From Candidatus Omnitrophota bacterium (GTDB lineage Bacteria > Omnitrophota > Gorgyraeia > Zapsychrales > Fredricksoniimonadaceae): 35,722 nucleotides of DNA. Shown piece after piece: positions 15,635-22,766 of the stretch. The notes below the pieces were generated by a model that was not told the origin of the DNA, did not search any database, and saw nothing but the letters and a program-made list of their open reading frames with translations. The DNA is taken from NCBI GenBank assembly GCA_013287965.1, contig JABDCU010000018.1, forward strand, positions 1-35,722, read 5' to 3'. Position 1 is the first letter of the stretch, and each line of letters begins with the position of its first letter. Position numbers and translations under genes: made by a program.

Positions 15635-16021
15635 ATGGAGATCGAAGAAAATTTTCTTTATACGAAAGAACATGAATGGGTTTCTATCGAGGACAATATC
15701 GCCACCATGGGCATCAGTGATTACGCCCAGGAAGCGTTGGGCGATGTGACCTATGTCGAGCTGCCCGAGGAAGAAACGGAAGTGGAACAGTTCGAGCAGT
15801 TTGTTTCCGTCGAGTCGGTCAAGGCGGCCAGTGATATTTTTGCGCCCATGGGCGGCAAGGTGATCGAAGTCAACCGCAAACTGGAAGACACGCCGGGACT
15901 GATCAACAAGGACTGTTACGGCAAAGGCTGGATCGCCAAGATCGACGTGCGTGACATGGATGAAAGCACCAATCTCATGAGCGCAGAAGAATACCGCAAC
16001 TTTTTAGAATCCTTGCATTGA
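15635..16021 (+). CDS. gcvH: glycine cleavage system H protein
   Basis: GcvH is the lipoylated shuttle that carries the aminomethyl group between P, T and L proteins. The 128-residue protein has the expected biotinyl/lipoyl fold signature. The lipoyl-lysine motif is SVESVKAASD with Lys63, and MGISDYAQEALGDVTYVELP lies upstream of it. A good ribosome binding site, AGGAGA, precedes the ATG. It sits 12 bp after gcvT and 10 bp before gcvPA, so the three genes are probably one operon. The lipoate-ligase family gene at 19468 is a candidate for modifying Lys63. Confidence 0.97.
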   Translation: MEIEENFLYTKEHEWVSIEDNIATMGISDYAQEALGDVTYVELPEEETEVEQFEQFVSVESVKAASDIFAPMGGKVIEVNRKLEDTPGLINKDCYGKGWIAKIDVRDMDESTNLMSAEEYRNFLESLH

Positions 16022-16031
16022 CAAAAACCCA

Positions 16032-17369
16032 ATGAACCCTTATATCACCAACACCCCCCAAGAAGTTGAGCAGATGCTAAAGAGCGTCGGCGTCAAAAAT
16101 ATTGACGCCCTTTTTGCCGACATCAAGCCGGAGCATAGGCCCAAATCATTTGACCTGGCCGCCGGCCTTTCAGAATATGAAGTCGTGCGCCGCGTGACAG
16201 CCCTGTCCTTAAAAAATAATGTCCACGTTGTTCCTTTTATCGGCGGGGGATATTACGACCACTATATCCCGACGGCGGTGCCGGCCTTGACTTCCCGCGG
16301 AGAATTTTATACGGCGTATACCCCTTATCAGCCGGAATGCGCGCAAGGGACCTTGCAGGCCTTGTTTGAGTATCAAAGCTCTATCTGTGCCTTGACCGGC
16401 ATGGAAGTTTCCAATGCCTCTTTGTATGACGGGGGAACAGCCCTTTATGAAGCCATGATGATGGCCATCCGTATTACCGGGCGCGATAAGGTGATCATGG
16501 ACGGCGGGGTTTCTCCTATTTACCGCAAAATTTTAAAAACATACACGCATCATTTGTCTTATGAATTTCAGGAAACACCTGTGGTGCACGGACAAAGCAG
16601 CCGGGAAGAAATATATAAACTTTTAGACAAGGGCACTGCGGTCGTTATTTTGCAGAACCCTAATTTTTTTGGGGCCATTGATGACCTGACGGACATCATT
16701 GAGAAAGCCCATAGCGTTGGGGCATTGGTCATTGTCAGCGTGTATCCGATCTCATTAGGATTATTGAAAACACCGGCGGAGATGGGTGCTGATATTGTCA
16801 CCGGCGAAGGACAGTCCCTGGGATTGCCGCTTAATTTTGGCGGGCCTTATTTAGGGTTCATGGCTGCCCGTAAGAAATTTATACGCAAAATGCCTGGCCG
16901 CATCGTCGGGGAAACCGTGGATTCCAAGGGCAATCGCTGTTTCGTTAACACCTTGCAGGCGCGTGAACAGCATATCCGCCGGGAAAAAGCCACGTCTAAT
17001 ATTTGCACGAATGTTTCTTTGTGCGCGCTTCAGGCCGCGATCTTTATGGCAGTGATCGGCAAAAACGGATTGAAAGAAATGGCGCAGTTGAATTTGGACA
17101 AGGCGGAATATGCCAAGCAGCTTCTGGCTAAGATCAAGGGTGTTGAGGTCAAGCGCAGCGCGCCGACGTTTAATGAGTTTACGGTGCATTTGCCGAAGGA
17201 CGCCTCAGAGGTGGTTGCGGCCATGATGAAGAAAGGTTTCGCGGCAGGGTTTCCGCTGGGCCGGTATTATCCGGGCATGGAACGATATTTGTTGGTCGCT
17301 GTTACGGAAAAGCGGACCCGCGAAGAGATTGAACGGTACGCGAAGGCGTTGCAGGAAGTGTTGGAGTGA
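16032..17369 (+). CDS. gcvPA: glycine dehydrogenase (decarboxylating) subunit 1
   Basis: This is the N-terminal half-type subunit of the split P protein, which with GcvPB forms the PLP-dependent glycine decarboxylase. The 445-residue length is normal for GcvPA. Visible family segments are YTPYQPECAQGTLQALFEYQ, MEVSNASLYDGGTALYEA, GEGQSLGLPLNFGGPYLGFMA, MPGRIVGETVD, and the REQHIRREKATSNICTN motif. The ATG lies 10 bp after gcvH. Unlike the usual arrangement, gcvPB does not follow directly: 633 bp with a tRNA, a hairpin element and a REP separate them. Confidence 0.96.
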   Translation: MNPYITNTPQEVEQMLKSVGVKNIDALFADIKPEHRPKSFDLAAGLSEYEVVRRVTALSLKNNVHVVPFIGGGYYDHYIPTAVPALTSRGEFYTAYTPYQPECAQGTLQALFEYQSSICALTGMEVSNASLYDGGTALYEAMMMAIRITGRDKVIMDGGVSPIYRKILKTYTHHLSYEFQETPVVHGQSSREEIYKLLDKGTAVVILQNPNFFGAIDDLTDIIEKAHSVGALVIVSVYPISLGLLKTPAEMGADIVTGEGQSLGLPLNFGGPYLGFMAARKKFIRKMPGRIVGETVDSKGNRCFVNTLQAREQHIRREKATSNICTNVSLCALQAAIFMAVIGKNGLKEMAQLNLDKAEYAKQLLAKIKGVEVKRSAPTFNEFTVHLPKDASEVVAAMMKKGFAAGFPLGRYYPGMERYLLVAVTEKRTREEIERYAKALQEVLE

Positions 17370-17375
17370 TAGCTC

Positions 17376-17408
17376 AAAAAAGAAGGGCAAGATTTTCATC
17401 TTGCCCTT
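17376..17408 (-). terminator. strong hairpin, terminator for the minus-strand tRNA and possibly gcvPA
   Basis: An 11-bp perfect stem AAGGGCAAGAT (17383-17393) and ATCTTGCCCTT (17398-17408) has a TTTC loop. On the minus strand it is followed after one base by six T (17381-17376), so it fits a terminator for the tRNA-Gly transcript. On the plus strand it lies 13 bp after the gcvPA stop but has no T-run. Confidence 0.8.
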
Positions 17409-17531
17409 GTCATCCTGTAGCTTAATGGATGTCTGTTTTGCCGAATCTATTGAAAGAATATCATGTGGAGACGAGGTTGTCAATTTTTAAAGTGCGGGAA
17501 TGTGGATGGCTGTTTGCTGTCCGATCCACAT

Positions 17532-17606
17532 TCCCTTCAGACGCCCCTGGCGGGATTCGAACCCGCATACACCGTTTCGGCAAAACAGAGCTTTATCCAG
17601 ATTAAG
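17532..17606 (-). tRNA. tRNA-Gly (anticodon GCC), atypical body
   Basis: The minus strand folds as a cloverleaf. The acceptor is GCCCCTG/CAGGGGC, the D-stem GCTT/AAGC, the anticodon stem CTGTT/AACGG (one T-G pair) with loop TTGCCGA, and the T-stem GCGGG/CCCGC with loop TTCGAAT. The anticodon GCC assigns it to glycine. Two features are unusual for bacterial tRNA-Gly: discriminator base G instead of T, and G instead of A after the anticodon. These recall Arg tRNAs. It lies between gcvPA and gcvPB, antisense to them, with its own promoter and terminator. Confidence 0.85.
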
Positions 17607-17651
17607 CTACAGGGGCTGTCTTATAGTGATTATTAGTCAATTTATTATTTG

Positions 17652-17681
17652 ATAATATATCAAATATAATGATTTTGTCAA
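17652..17681 (-). promoter_or_regulatory. probable promoter of tRNA-Gly
   Basis: On the minus strand TTGACA (17681-17676) is followed 18 bases later by TATTAT (17657-17652), or 16 bases later by TATATT. This puts the start roughly 40 bases before the tRNA. A 17-bp palindrome TTTGATA-ATA-TATCAAA (17648-17664) overlaps the -10 region and could be an operator. Confidence 0.55.
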
Positions 17682-17761
17682 TGTTTTAATTTTAGATAAG
17701 TTGGAATGGTCTGAATTACGATGTAAGTGATAAATTTGTTCTTTGAGCAATACGTATTGAA

Positions 17762-17919
17762 AAAGACTTTGGAAACAATTTTTGAGACCACTGGAGGCCC
17801 GACAGCCTACGTCGCCGATCAGAAAAACCTGCACCAAGACCGTGTGTTTTTCTGAGATATTAGAAAAGGCTGGCGGAAAAAGCCGACCGTGGTCGAAAAA
17901 ATTCGTTTTCAAAGTCTTT
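17762..17919 (-). mobile_element. MITE-like long hairpin element, copy 1
   Basis: The element is one long imperfect inverted repeat of 158 bp. Its ends are AAAGACTTT (17762-17770) and AAAGTCTTT (17911-17919), and an inner hairpin is bounded by TCAGAAAAA and TTTTTCTGA. Its reverse complement aligns along nearly its whole length with 22235-22400, sharing blocks such as ACGAATTTTTTC, CTTTTTCCGCCA, CTTTTCTAAT and CAAAAATTGTTTCCAA. It has no transposase frame. It could be a non-autonomous transposon or a structured RNA/DNA repeat. Confidence 0.75.
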
Positions 17920-17940
17920 ACATGCAGTATAAGACATAGA

Positions 17941-17967
17941 TGGGTTGCCGCTTTCGCGGGAATGACA
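17941..17967 (+). repeat. REP-type palindrome, diverged copy D
   Basis: This copy has TGGGTTGCCGC instead of TGGATTCCCGC in the left arm, so the stem carries mismatches, while the right arm GCGGGAATGACA is intact. It lies 21 bp after hairpin element copy 1 and 35 bp before gcvPB. Confidence 0.75.
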
Positions 17968-18002
17968 TGAATTAAGGTTACGGTGGGTGTCTACTTAATT
18001 AT

Positions 18003-19478
18003 ATGGAATTAATTTTTGAAAGATCGATAGCAGGGCGCAAGGGGTTTGATTTTGGTAAATCCGATGTGCCTGTCCATGCGAAAATCGCGCCTAAATATGC
18101 GCGCACGGAAGATGCGCCTTTGCCGGAAGTTTCTGAACTGGACGTGACCCGTCATTATACCCGCTTATCGCAGAAAAATTTCTCCATTGATACGCATTTT
18201 TATCCGCTGGGCTCATGCACCATGAAATACAATCCCAAATTTACCGAGGCCCTGGCGCGCCTGTCCGGGTTTACCGACCTGCATCCTTTGTTGGCCCAGC
18301 TTTCCGGCGGTGAACAATGGACACAAGGAGCGCTGCAAATTTTGTATGAGTTGGAGCAATGGATGGGGGAGATGACAGGCTTTAGTAACTTTACCATGCA
18401 ACCCCTGGCCGGCGCCCACGGTGAATTGACCGGCATCATGCTCATGGCCGCGTATCATCGCTCCCGCGGCAACTCCAAGAAAAAATATGTCATCATTCCT
18501 GACTCCGCGCACGGCACCAACCCTGCCTCTGCCGCGGTGGCAGGTTATGAAACGATCTCCATCCCTTCCAACAAAGACGGGGGCATGGACTTGGAAGCGC
18601 TTAAAGCAGCTGTCAACGAAGAGACCGCCGGGCTGATGATGACGGTACCCAGCACCTATGGGGCCTTTGAAGGGAACATCAGTGAAATTTCCAAGATCAT
18701 CCACGCGGTTGACGGCATCATGTATTATGACGGGGCCAATTTAAACGCGGTCTTGGGCCGATGCCGTCCGGGTGATGTCGGCTTTGACGTGATGCATATC
18801 AATACGCACAAGACTTTCACGACCCCTCATGGGGGCGGCGGCCCGGGTGCCGGACCCGTCGGTGTTAATGAAAAATTGGCCAAGTTCCTGCCGATCTCGC
18901 GCGTGGTCAAGCGCAGTGACGGTATTTATGCCTTGGATTATAATTATGCCGAATCCATCGGTTATATCGCCTCTTTTTACGGTAATTTCGGACTTTTGGT
19001 GCGGGCGTACGCGTATATGCTGATGTTAGGCAGGGAAGGGTTGATCGACACGTCCAATCACGCGGTGCTTAACGCCAATTACATCATGAAAAAACTTGAA
19101 CCTTATTATAAAATTTGTTTTGACCGCATCTGCATGCATGAAAGTGTTTTTTCCGCCTCCAGGCAGGCCCAGCGCGGGGTGCATGCCATTGACATTGCCA
19201 AATTTTTGATCGACCAGCAGATCCATCCGCCGACGGTGTATTTCCCCATCAGTGTCCCTGAGGCGATCATGATCGAGCCGACTGAGACAGAGTCCAAGCA
19301 GACCATGGATCATTTTATCGCCAAGATGATCGAGGCGGATAAATTGTCTCAAACTGACCCCGCGGCTTTCAGGGAATTCCCTAAGACCATGCCGATCACC
19401 CGTCCGGATGAAGTCAAGGCCGCGCGGGACATCAAAACCAGTTTCTTTTTGGCACCATCTCCCACGGATGCAATTTAG
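18003..19478 (+). CDS. gcvPB: glycine dehydrogenase (decarboxylating) subunit 2
   Basis: This is the PLP-binding half of the split P protein. The 491-residue length is typical. The PLP-lysine motif NTHKTFTTPHGGGGPGAGPVG is present with Lys270. Other family segments are FYPLGSCTMKYNPK near residue 66, PDSAHGTNPASAA near residue 165, YDGANLNAVLG, and IEPTETESKQ near the C-terminus. No strong ribosome binding site is visible before ATG 18003. Because 633 bp separate it from gcvPA and contain a minus-strand tRNA, it probably needs its own promoter, which I could not identify. Its end overlaps the next gene by 11 bp. Confidence 0.96.
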   Translation: MELIFERSIAGRKGFDFGKSDVPVHAKIAPKYARTEDAPLPEVSELDVTRHYTRLSQKNFSIDTHFYPLGSCTMKYNPKFTEALARLSGFTDLHPLLAQLSGGEQWTQGALQILYELEQWMGEMTGFSNFTMQPLAGAHGELTGIMLMAAYHRSRGNSKKKYVIIPDSAHGTNPASAAVAGYETISIPSNKDGGMDLEALKAAVNEETAGLMMTVPSTYGAFEGNISEISKIIHAVDGIMYYDGANLNAVLGRCRPGDVGFDVMHINTHKTFTTPHGGGGPGAGPVGVNEKLAKFLPISRVVKRSDGIYALDYNYAESIGYIASFYGNFGLLVRAYAYMLMLGREGLIDTSNHAVLNANYIMKKLEPYYKICFDRICMHESVFSASRQAQRGVHAIDIAKFLIDQQIHPPTVYFPISVPEAIMIEPTETESKQTMDHFIAKMIEADKLSQTDPAAFREFPKTMPITRPDEVKAARDIKTSFFLAPSPTDAI

Positions 19479-20154
19479 AGATATTTCTTTTCCCACCCCG
19501 CAGGAAAATATTGCCTTTGACGAGGTTTTATTGCAGATGGCGGAAAAGCATGAGGCCGGTGAGTACCTGCGCTTTTGGGAATCTCCTGGAATTTTTATTG
19601 TGCTTGGCCGCATCGGTCGCGCGGAAATTGATATCAATGCCATCCATGCCCAAAAAGACAATATTCCGGTACTTAGGCGTTCTTCAGGCGGGGGAACGGT
19701 TGTTCAAGGGCCGGGCTGTTTAAACTATACCCTGGTCCTTTCGAAGCAAAAGCACCCTGAACTCAATGATTTACGCAAATCATATGAATGGATCAGTGCT
19801 AAAGTCGTTAAAGCCTTGGGCGCCGCAGGGGTGGAGGCGTATTTCAAGCCTACGTCAGACCTGGCCACAGGCCCGCAAGAGAAAAAATTCTCCGGCAATG
19901 CCCAGCGCCGGGCCAAGCACTATATTTTGCATCATGGTACCATCCTTTACAAGTTCGATTTGGCGCTTATCAGCCGCTATTTGAAGATGCCCCAAGACAT
20001 TCCTGAATACCGCAAAGCCCGGCCGCATACGGATTTTGTCACCAATGTCCCCATTGACCCTCAAGTTTTTAAAAAGCACCTGGCGCAGGGCTTTGGCGCA
20101 TCAGCCTTGCAAGCCCCCAGCGCAGAAGAGCTTTCGTTCCTGAAAAATTTTTAG
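19468..20154 (+). CDS. lipoate--protein ligase / octanoyltransferase family protein
   Basis: The 228-residue protein belongs to the BPL/LplA/LipB catalytic fold. It shows the family motif RRSSGGGTVVQGPGCLNYTLVL (about residues 70-90). It also has KKFSGNAQRR, holding the expected active-site lysine, followed by HHGTILYKFDL. The ATG at 19468 overlaps the gcvPB stop by 11 bp, so it is translationally coupled to the glycine cleavage genes. It very likely supplies the lipoyl group for GcvH. It has no LplA C-terminal accessory domain, so LipM-like octanoyl transfer or a single-domain ligase are both possible; the sequence alone does not decide. Confidence 0.88.
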   Translation: MQFRDISFPTPQENIAFDEVLLQMAEKHEAGEYLRFWESPGIFIVLGRIGRAEIDINAIHAQKDNIPVLRRSSGGGTVVQGPGCLNYTLVLSKQKHPELNDLRKSYEWISAKVVKALGAAGVEAYFKPTSDLATGPQEKKFSGNAQRRAKHYILHHGTILYKFDLALISRYLKMPQDIPEYRKARPHTDFVTNVPIDPQVFKKHLAQGFGASALQAPSAEELSFLKNF

Positions 20155-20195
20155 ATATTTAATGATATTTAATTTAAATTTGATAATATAGGAGC

Positions 20196-21431
20196 ATGCC
20201 TGCAAGGATCCCCTGTCTTTTTTTGCTGATCGTAAGTTTTTGTGCCTTGTCCCTGCCGGTTTCAGCCGGCCCTGTGGTAAACAATCCTGATTACAAACAA
20301 TACACCGATTATTTTGAGAAAGTCTATAAAGTCTTCGAAGATAATTATTATCTGGTCCCTGACCGCAATACCTATGACCGTTTTTTGAAGAAATGGAAAA
20401 GCGATATATACGCACAGCTTAAAAGCGAGCACAAAAGCGATGATTATGTCCGCTGGCGCAGTTCCTGGTATTTGGTGAATGCCTTAAAGTCTAAGGACGA
20501 TGAATTTACCGGATTTTGGCCTCCGGGCAAATCAGTGGCTGCCTTTCACCATGATGTACTTGCCCAGAAAGTGGACCTGGGGATCGAAGGCAAGAAAAAT
20601 GATCTTGGGTTTGTGGTGACCCGCTTAGAAAGGCACGCGGATGCTTTTGCTAAAGGTTTGCGGGAAGGTGACATTATCCTGCAGATCGACGGAGTTCCGC
20701 TGGGGCCCATGGTCCAGGAGGCCATTGAAGCCAAGTTAACGCCGGTGATAAAAACACATGTCAAAATATCCTATCTCAGCGGCGAGACCAAGCTGCCCAA
20801 CAGCATTGATGTTGTCAGCCAAGAGTATTTTAAGCAGACGGTTTTTATGCATCAGGTGCCTGTGGAGGGGGTTTTTTGTTTGGAGATCACTCACTTTAAC
20901 GAAATGACCCCGCAGGACATGGATTATTTTTTAAGCGTCATAAGGCCGCAAAACCCCAAAGGTCTGGTCCTGGACCTGCGGGACAATCCCGGCGGCCAAG
21001 TGGGGGGCGCGGTGGAGATCGCCTCTTACTTTTTGAAGGCCGGGGAATTCGCGTACTTCCAGAAGCGTAATGAACCTAAATATGAACTGACTATTCCTGA
21101 TGTCGGGGCCCAATACCTGATCACCTGTCCTATCGTCATCCTTGTCGATGCCGGCACCGGCTCTGCCGCTGAACTTTTTAGCGGTATCATGCAGTATCAT
21201 GGCAGGGCCTATGTCTTGGGGGTCAACACCGCAGGCCAGATCCTGCTTAAAAGATCATTCCCCGTGGGAGATGGTGCCGAGATAGCCATGGTGATGGCCC
21301 GCGGGTATTATCCCAACGGGCGTATGTTTGGTTTTGACGGTATAACCCCCAATAAAATAATCAGCGATGCGCCCAAGGACGGGCTGATCAATTTGGCCGC
21401 GGCCTTGATTGCCATGAAAGCGGGGCAGTGA
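20196..21431 (+). CDS. S41-family carboxy-terminal processing protease-like protein
   Basis: The 411-residue protein has a signal peptide (MPARIPCLFLLIVSFCALSLPVSAGP) and should act in the periplasm. A PDZ domain spans about residues 130-200 (GLREGDIILQIDGVPLG). The tail-specific protease core follows: GLVLDLRDNPGGQVGGAVEIAS and GTGSAAELFSG, with the presumed nucleophile Ser323. The usual catalytic lysine after the 'GE.T.GK' strand is not in place: the segment here is GVNTAGQILLKRS. The enzyme may use a different catalytic set, as in the IRBP/tricorn branch, or be inactive. It heads a run of genes with a 2-bp gap to a tiny membrane ORF. Confidence 0.88.
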   Translation: MPARIPCLFLLIVSFCALSLPVSAGPVVNNPDYKQYTDYFEKVYKVFEDNYYLVPDRNTYDRFLKKWKSDIYAQLKSEHKSDDYVRWRSSWYLVNALKSKDDEFTGFWPPGKSVAAFHHDVLAQKVDLGIEGKKNDLGFVVTRLERHADAFAKGLREGDIILQIDGVPLGPMVQEAIEAKLTPVIKTHVKISYLSGETKLPNSIDVVSQEYFKQTVFMHQVPVEGVFCLEITHFNEMTPQDMDYFLSVIRPQNPKGLVLDLRDNPGGQVGGAVEIASYFLKAGEFAYFQKRNEPKYELTIPDVGAQYLITCPIVILVDAGTGSAAELFSGIMQYHGRAYVLGVNTAGQILLKRSFPVGDGAEIAMVMARGYYPNGRMFGFDGITPNKIISDAPKDGLINLAAALIAMKAGQ

Positions 21432-21433
21432 TC

Positions 21434-21532
21434 ATGGTCTTCATTTTAATTGCCGTTAATATCTTTTTTACTGTTGTGGCGGTTTTCTTTTTGAAAAAAT
21501 TTTGGGACAAGGAATTGAGAGACACGAAGTGA
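21434..21532 (+). CDS. 32-residue single-pass membrane peptide
   Basis: The frame begins at ATG 21434, reads MVFILIAVNIFFTVVAVFFL then KKFWDKELRDTK, and stops at TGA 21530-21532. It starts 2 bp after the protease stop, and its own stop overlaps the GTG start of the glycosyltransferase in a GTGA arrangement. This tight coupling on both sides supports real translation. It is one hydrophobic helix with a charged tail; the function is unknown. Confidence 0.6.
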   Translation: MVFILIAVNIFFTVVAVFFLKKFWDKELRDTK

Positions 21533-22233
21533 GTACTGCGGATAAAAAAATCTTGGCCATTGTCCCTGCTTTTAATGAGTGCGGGAACATCGGCCGCACT
21601 GTCAAAGAGATCCGTCAGCAATCAAAAGACGTTGATATCCTGGTCATTGATGACGGCTCTTGGGATGATACTGCCAATGAGGCCAGGGCAGCCGGAGGCA
21701 TGGTGGTTTCTTTGCCGTTTAATTTGGGGATCGGGGCCGCGGTGCAGACAGGATTTCAGTACGCCCAAAAGCATGGCTATGAGATCGCTGTGCAGATCGA
21801 CGGCGATGGCCAGCATGACGCGTCTTTTTTGGAAAAAATCGTTGGACCTTTACGCCGTGGTGAGGCGGACATGGTTGTCGGCAGCCGCTTTTTGGAAAAA
21901 ACAGGCGGGTTTCAATCATCGTTCGGCCGCCGGGTGGGGATCAATTTTTTTGTGCATTTGATCAATGGGTTGACAGGGGTCAAGATCAATGACCCGACTT
22001 CCGGTTTCCGGGCCTACAATCAAAAAATGATCGTTTTATTTTCCGGATACTATCCGCAGGATTTTCCTGAACCTGAAGCCATTGTCGTGGCCCAGCAGGC
22101 CGGGGCGCGTATTGTTGAATTACCGGTCGTGATGCGCGCCAGGGAAGCGGGGAGTTCTTCCATCCGTTATTTTAAGACGTTGTACTACATGGTCAAAGTA
22201 ACGTTGGCTATTTGTTTGCATATGATCCGATAG
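21529..22233 (+). CDS. family 2 glycosyltransferase, polyprenyl-phosphate sugar transferase type
   Basis: The 234-residue protein has the GT2 fold of the DPM1/polyprenyl-phosphate group. The N-terminal strand is ILAIVPAFNE, followed by VIDDGSWDDT. The sugar-nucleotide metal motif is QIDGDGQHD near residue 94, and NDPTSGFRAY lies near residue 164. It has no clear membrane helices, though the C-terminal TLYYMVKVTLAICLHMI may associate with the membrane. I chose GTG 21529 because it overlaps the preceding small ORF's stop and gives a normal family start; a longer form from TTG 21502 is less likely. It probably transfers a sugar to a lipid carrier or surface glycan. Confidence 0.9.
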   Translation: MSTADKKILAIVPAFNECGNIGRTVKEIRQQSKDVDILVIDDGSWDDTANEARAAGGMVVSLPFNLGIGAAVQTGFQYAQKHGYEIAVQIDGDGQHDASFLEKIVGPLRRGEADMVVGSRFLEKTGGFQSSFGRRVGINFFVHLINGLTGVKINDPTSGFRAYNQKMIVLFSGYYPQDFPEPEAIVVAQQAGARIVELPVVMRAREAGSSSIRYFKTLYYMVKVTLAICLHMIR

Positions 22234-22234
22234 C

Positions 22235-22400
22235 GAGCATAGATGTTGGAAACGAATTTTTTCAACCACGCTGGTCTTTTTCCGCCAATCTTTTCTAATC
22301 TATCAGAAAGACAACGGCCTTCGGCCTGTCTTTCTGAATCGGTGGTGTAGATTGGCGGGACCAGAGTGGTATTCAAAAATTGTTTCCAACATCTATGCTC
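22235..22400 (+). mobile_element. MITE-like long hairpin element, copy 2
   Basis: This 166-bp imperfect palindrome has exactly complementary 19-bp ends, GAGCATAGATGTTGGAAAC (22235-22253) and GTTTCCAACATCTATGCTC (22382-22400). An inner hairpin TCAGAAAGAC...GTCTTTCTGA flanks GGCCTTCGGCC. It is homologous to the element at 17762-17919 in opposite orientation. It starts one base after the glycosyltransferase stop and ends 18 bp before the next start, so it splits an otherwise tight operon. The transcript would carry a large hairpin here. Confidence 0.8.
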
Positions 22401-22418
22401 TACACAGAAGAGGTGAGA

Positions 22419-22766
22419 ATGAATATCCATATTGTGGCGATGGTTGTTTCAGTGGCGATTTTTTTATTTGTCGTTGAACTCGTCCGCAGGCGGCGGCTGA
22501 CGTTTAAGTATGCGATCGGCTGGCTTTTGGTCTCTGCCGGAGCGATTTTTTTCGCGGTGTTTTACAAATTACTTTTTGCCTGCGCGGCGTTTCTTGGTTT
22601 TGAACTGCCCAGTAATTTTATTTTCTTCGCGTTGTTTTGCGTGTTCGTTACTTTAAGCCTTCTGCTGACAGTGTTTTTGTGCCAGCAAAACAGCCGCAAC
22701 GACATCATGGCGCAAAAGATCGCATTACTTGAGTTGGAGCTTGAGAAGTTGAAGAAAAAATTGTAA
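22419..22766 (+). CDS. DUF2304 membrane protein
   Basis: The 115-residue protein starts MNIHIVAMVVSVAIFLFVVELVRRRRLTFKYAIGWL, the characteristic DUF2304 pattern. It has three membrane helices and a final short coiled-coil (IALLELELEKLKKKL). The ATG at 22419 has the ribosome binding site GAGGTGAG. DUF2304 proteins commonly sit beside GT2 glycosyltransferases and may be small accessory membrane subunits, as the neighbourhood here also suggests. The stop overlaps the next start as TAATG. Confidence 0.88.
   Translation: MNIHIVAMVVSVAIFLFVVELVRRRRLTFKYAIGWLLVSAGAIFFAVFYKLLFACAAFLGFELPSNFIFFALFCVFVTLSLLLTVFLCQQNSRNDIMAQKIALLELELEKLKKKL

Noticed and set aside
17637-17912. Minus-strand ORF of 91 codons, and the similar one at 22185-22430
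   Set aside because: Both are translations of the homologous hairpin elements, which explains their resemblance; neither has a ribosome binding site or known domain.
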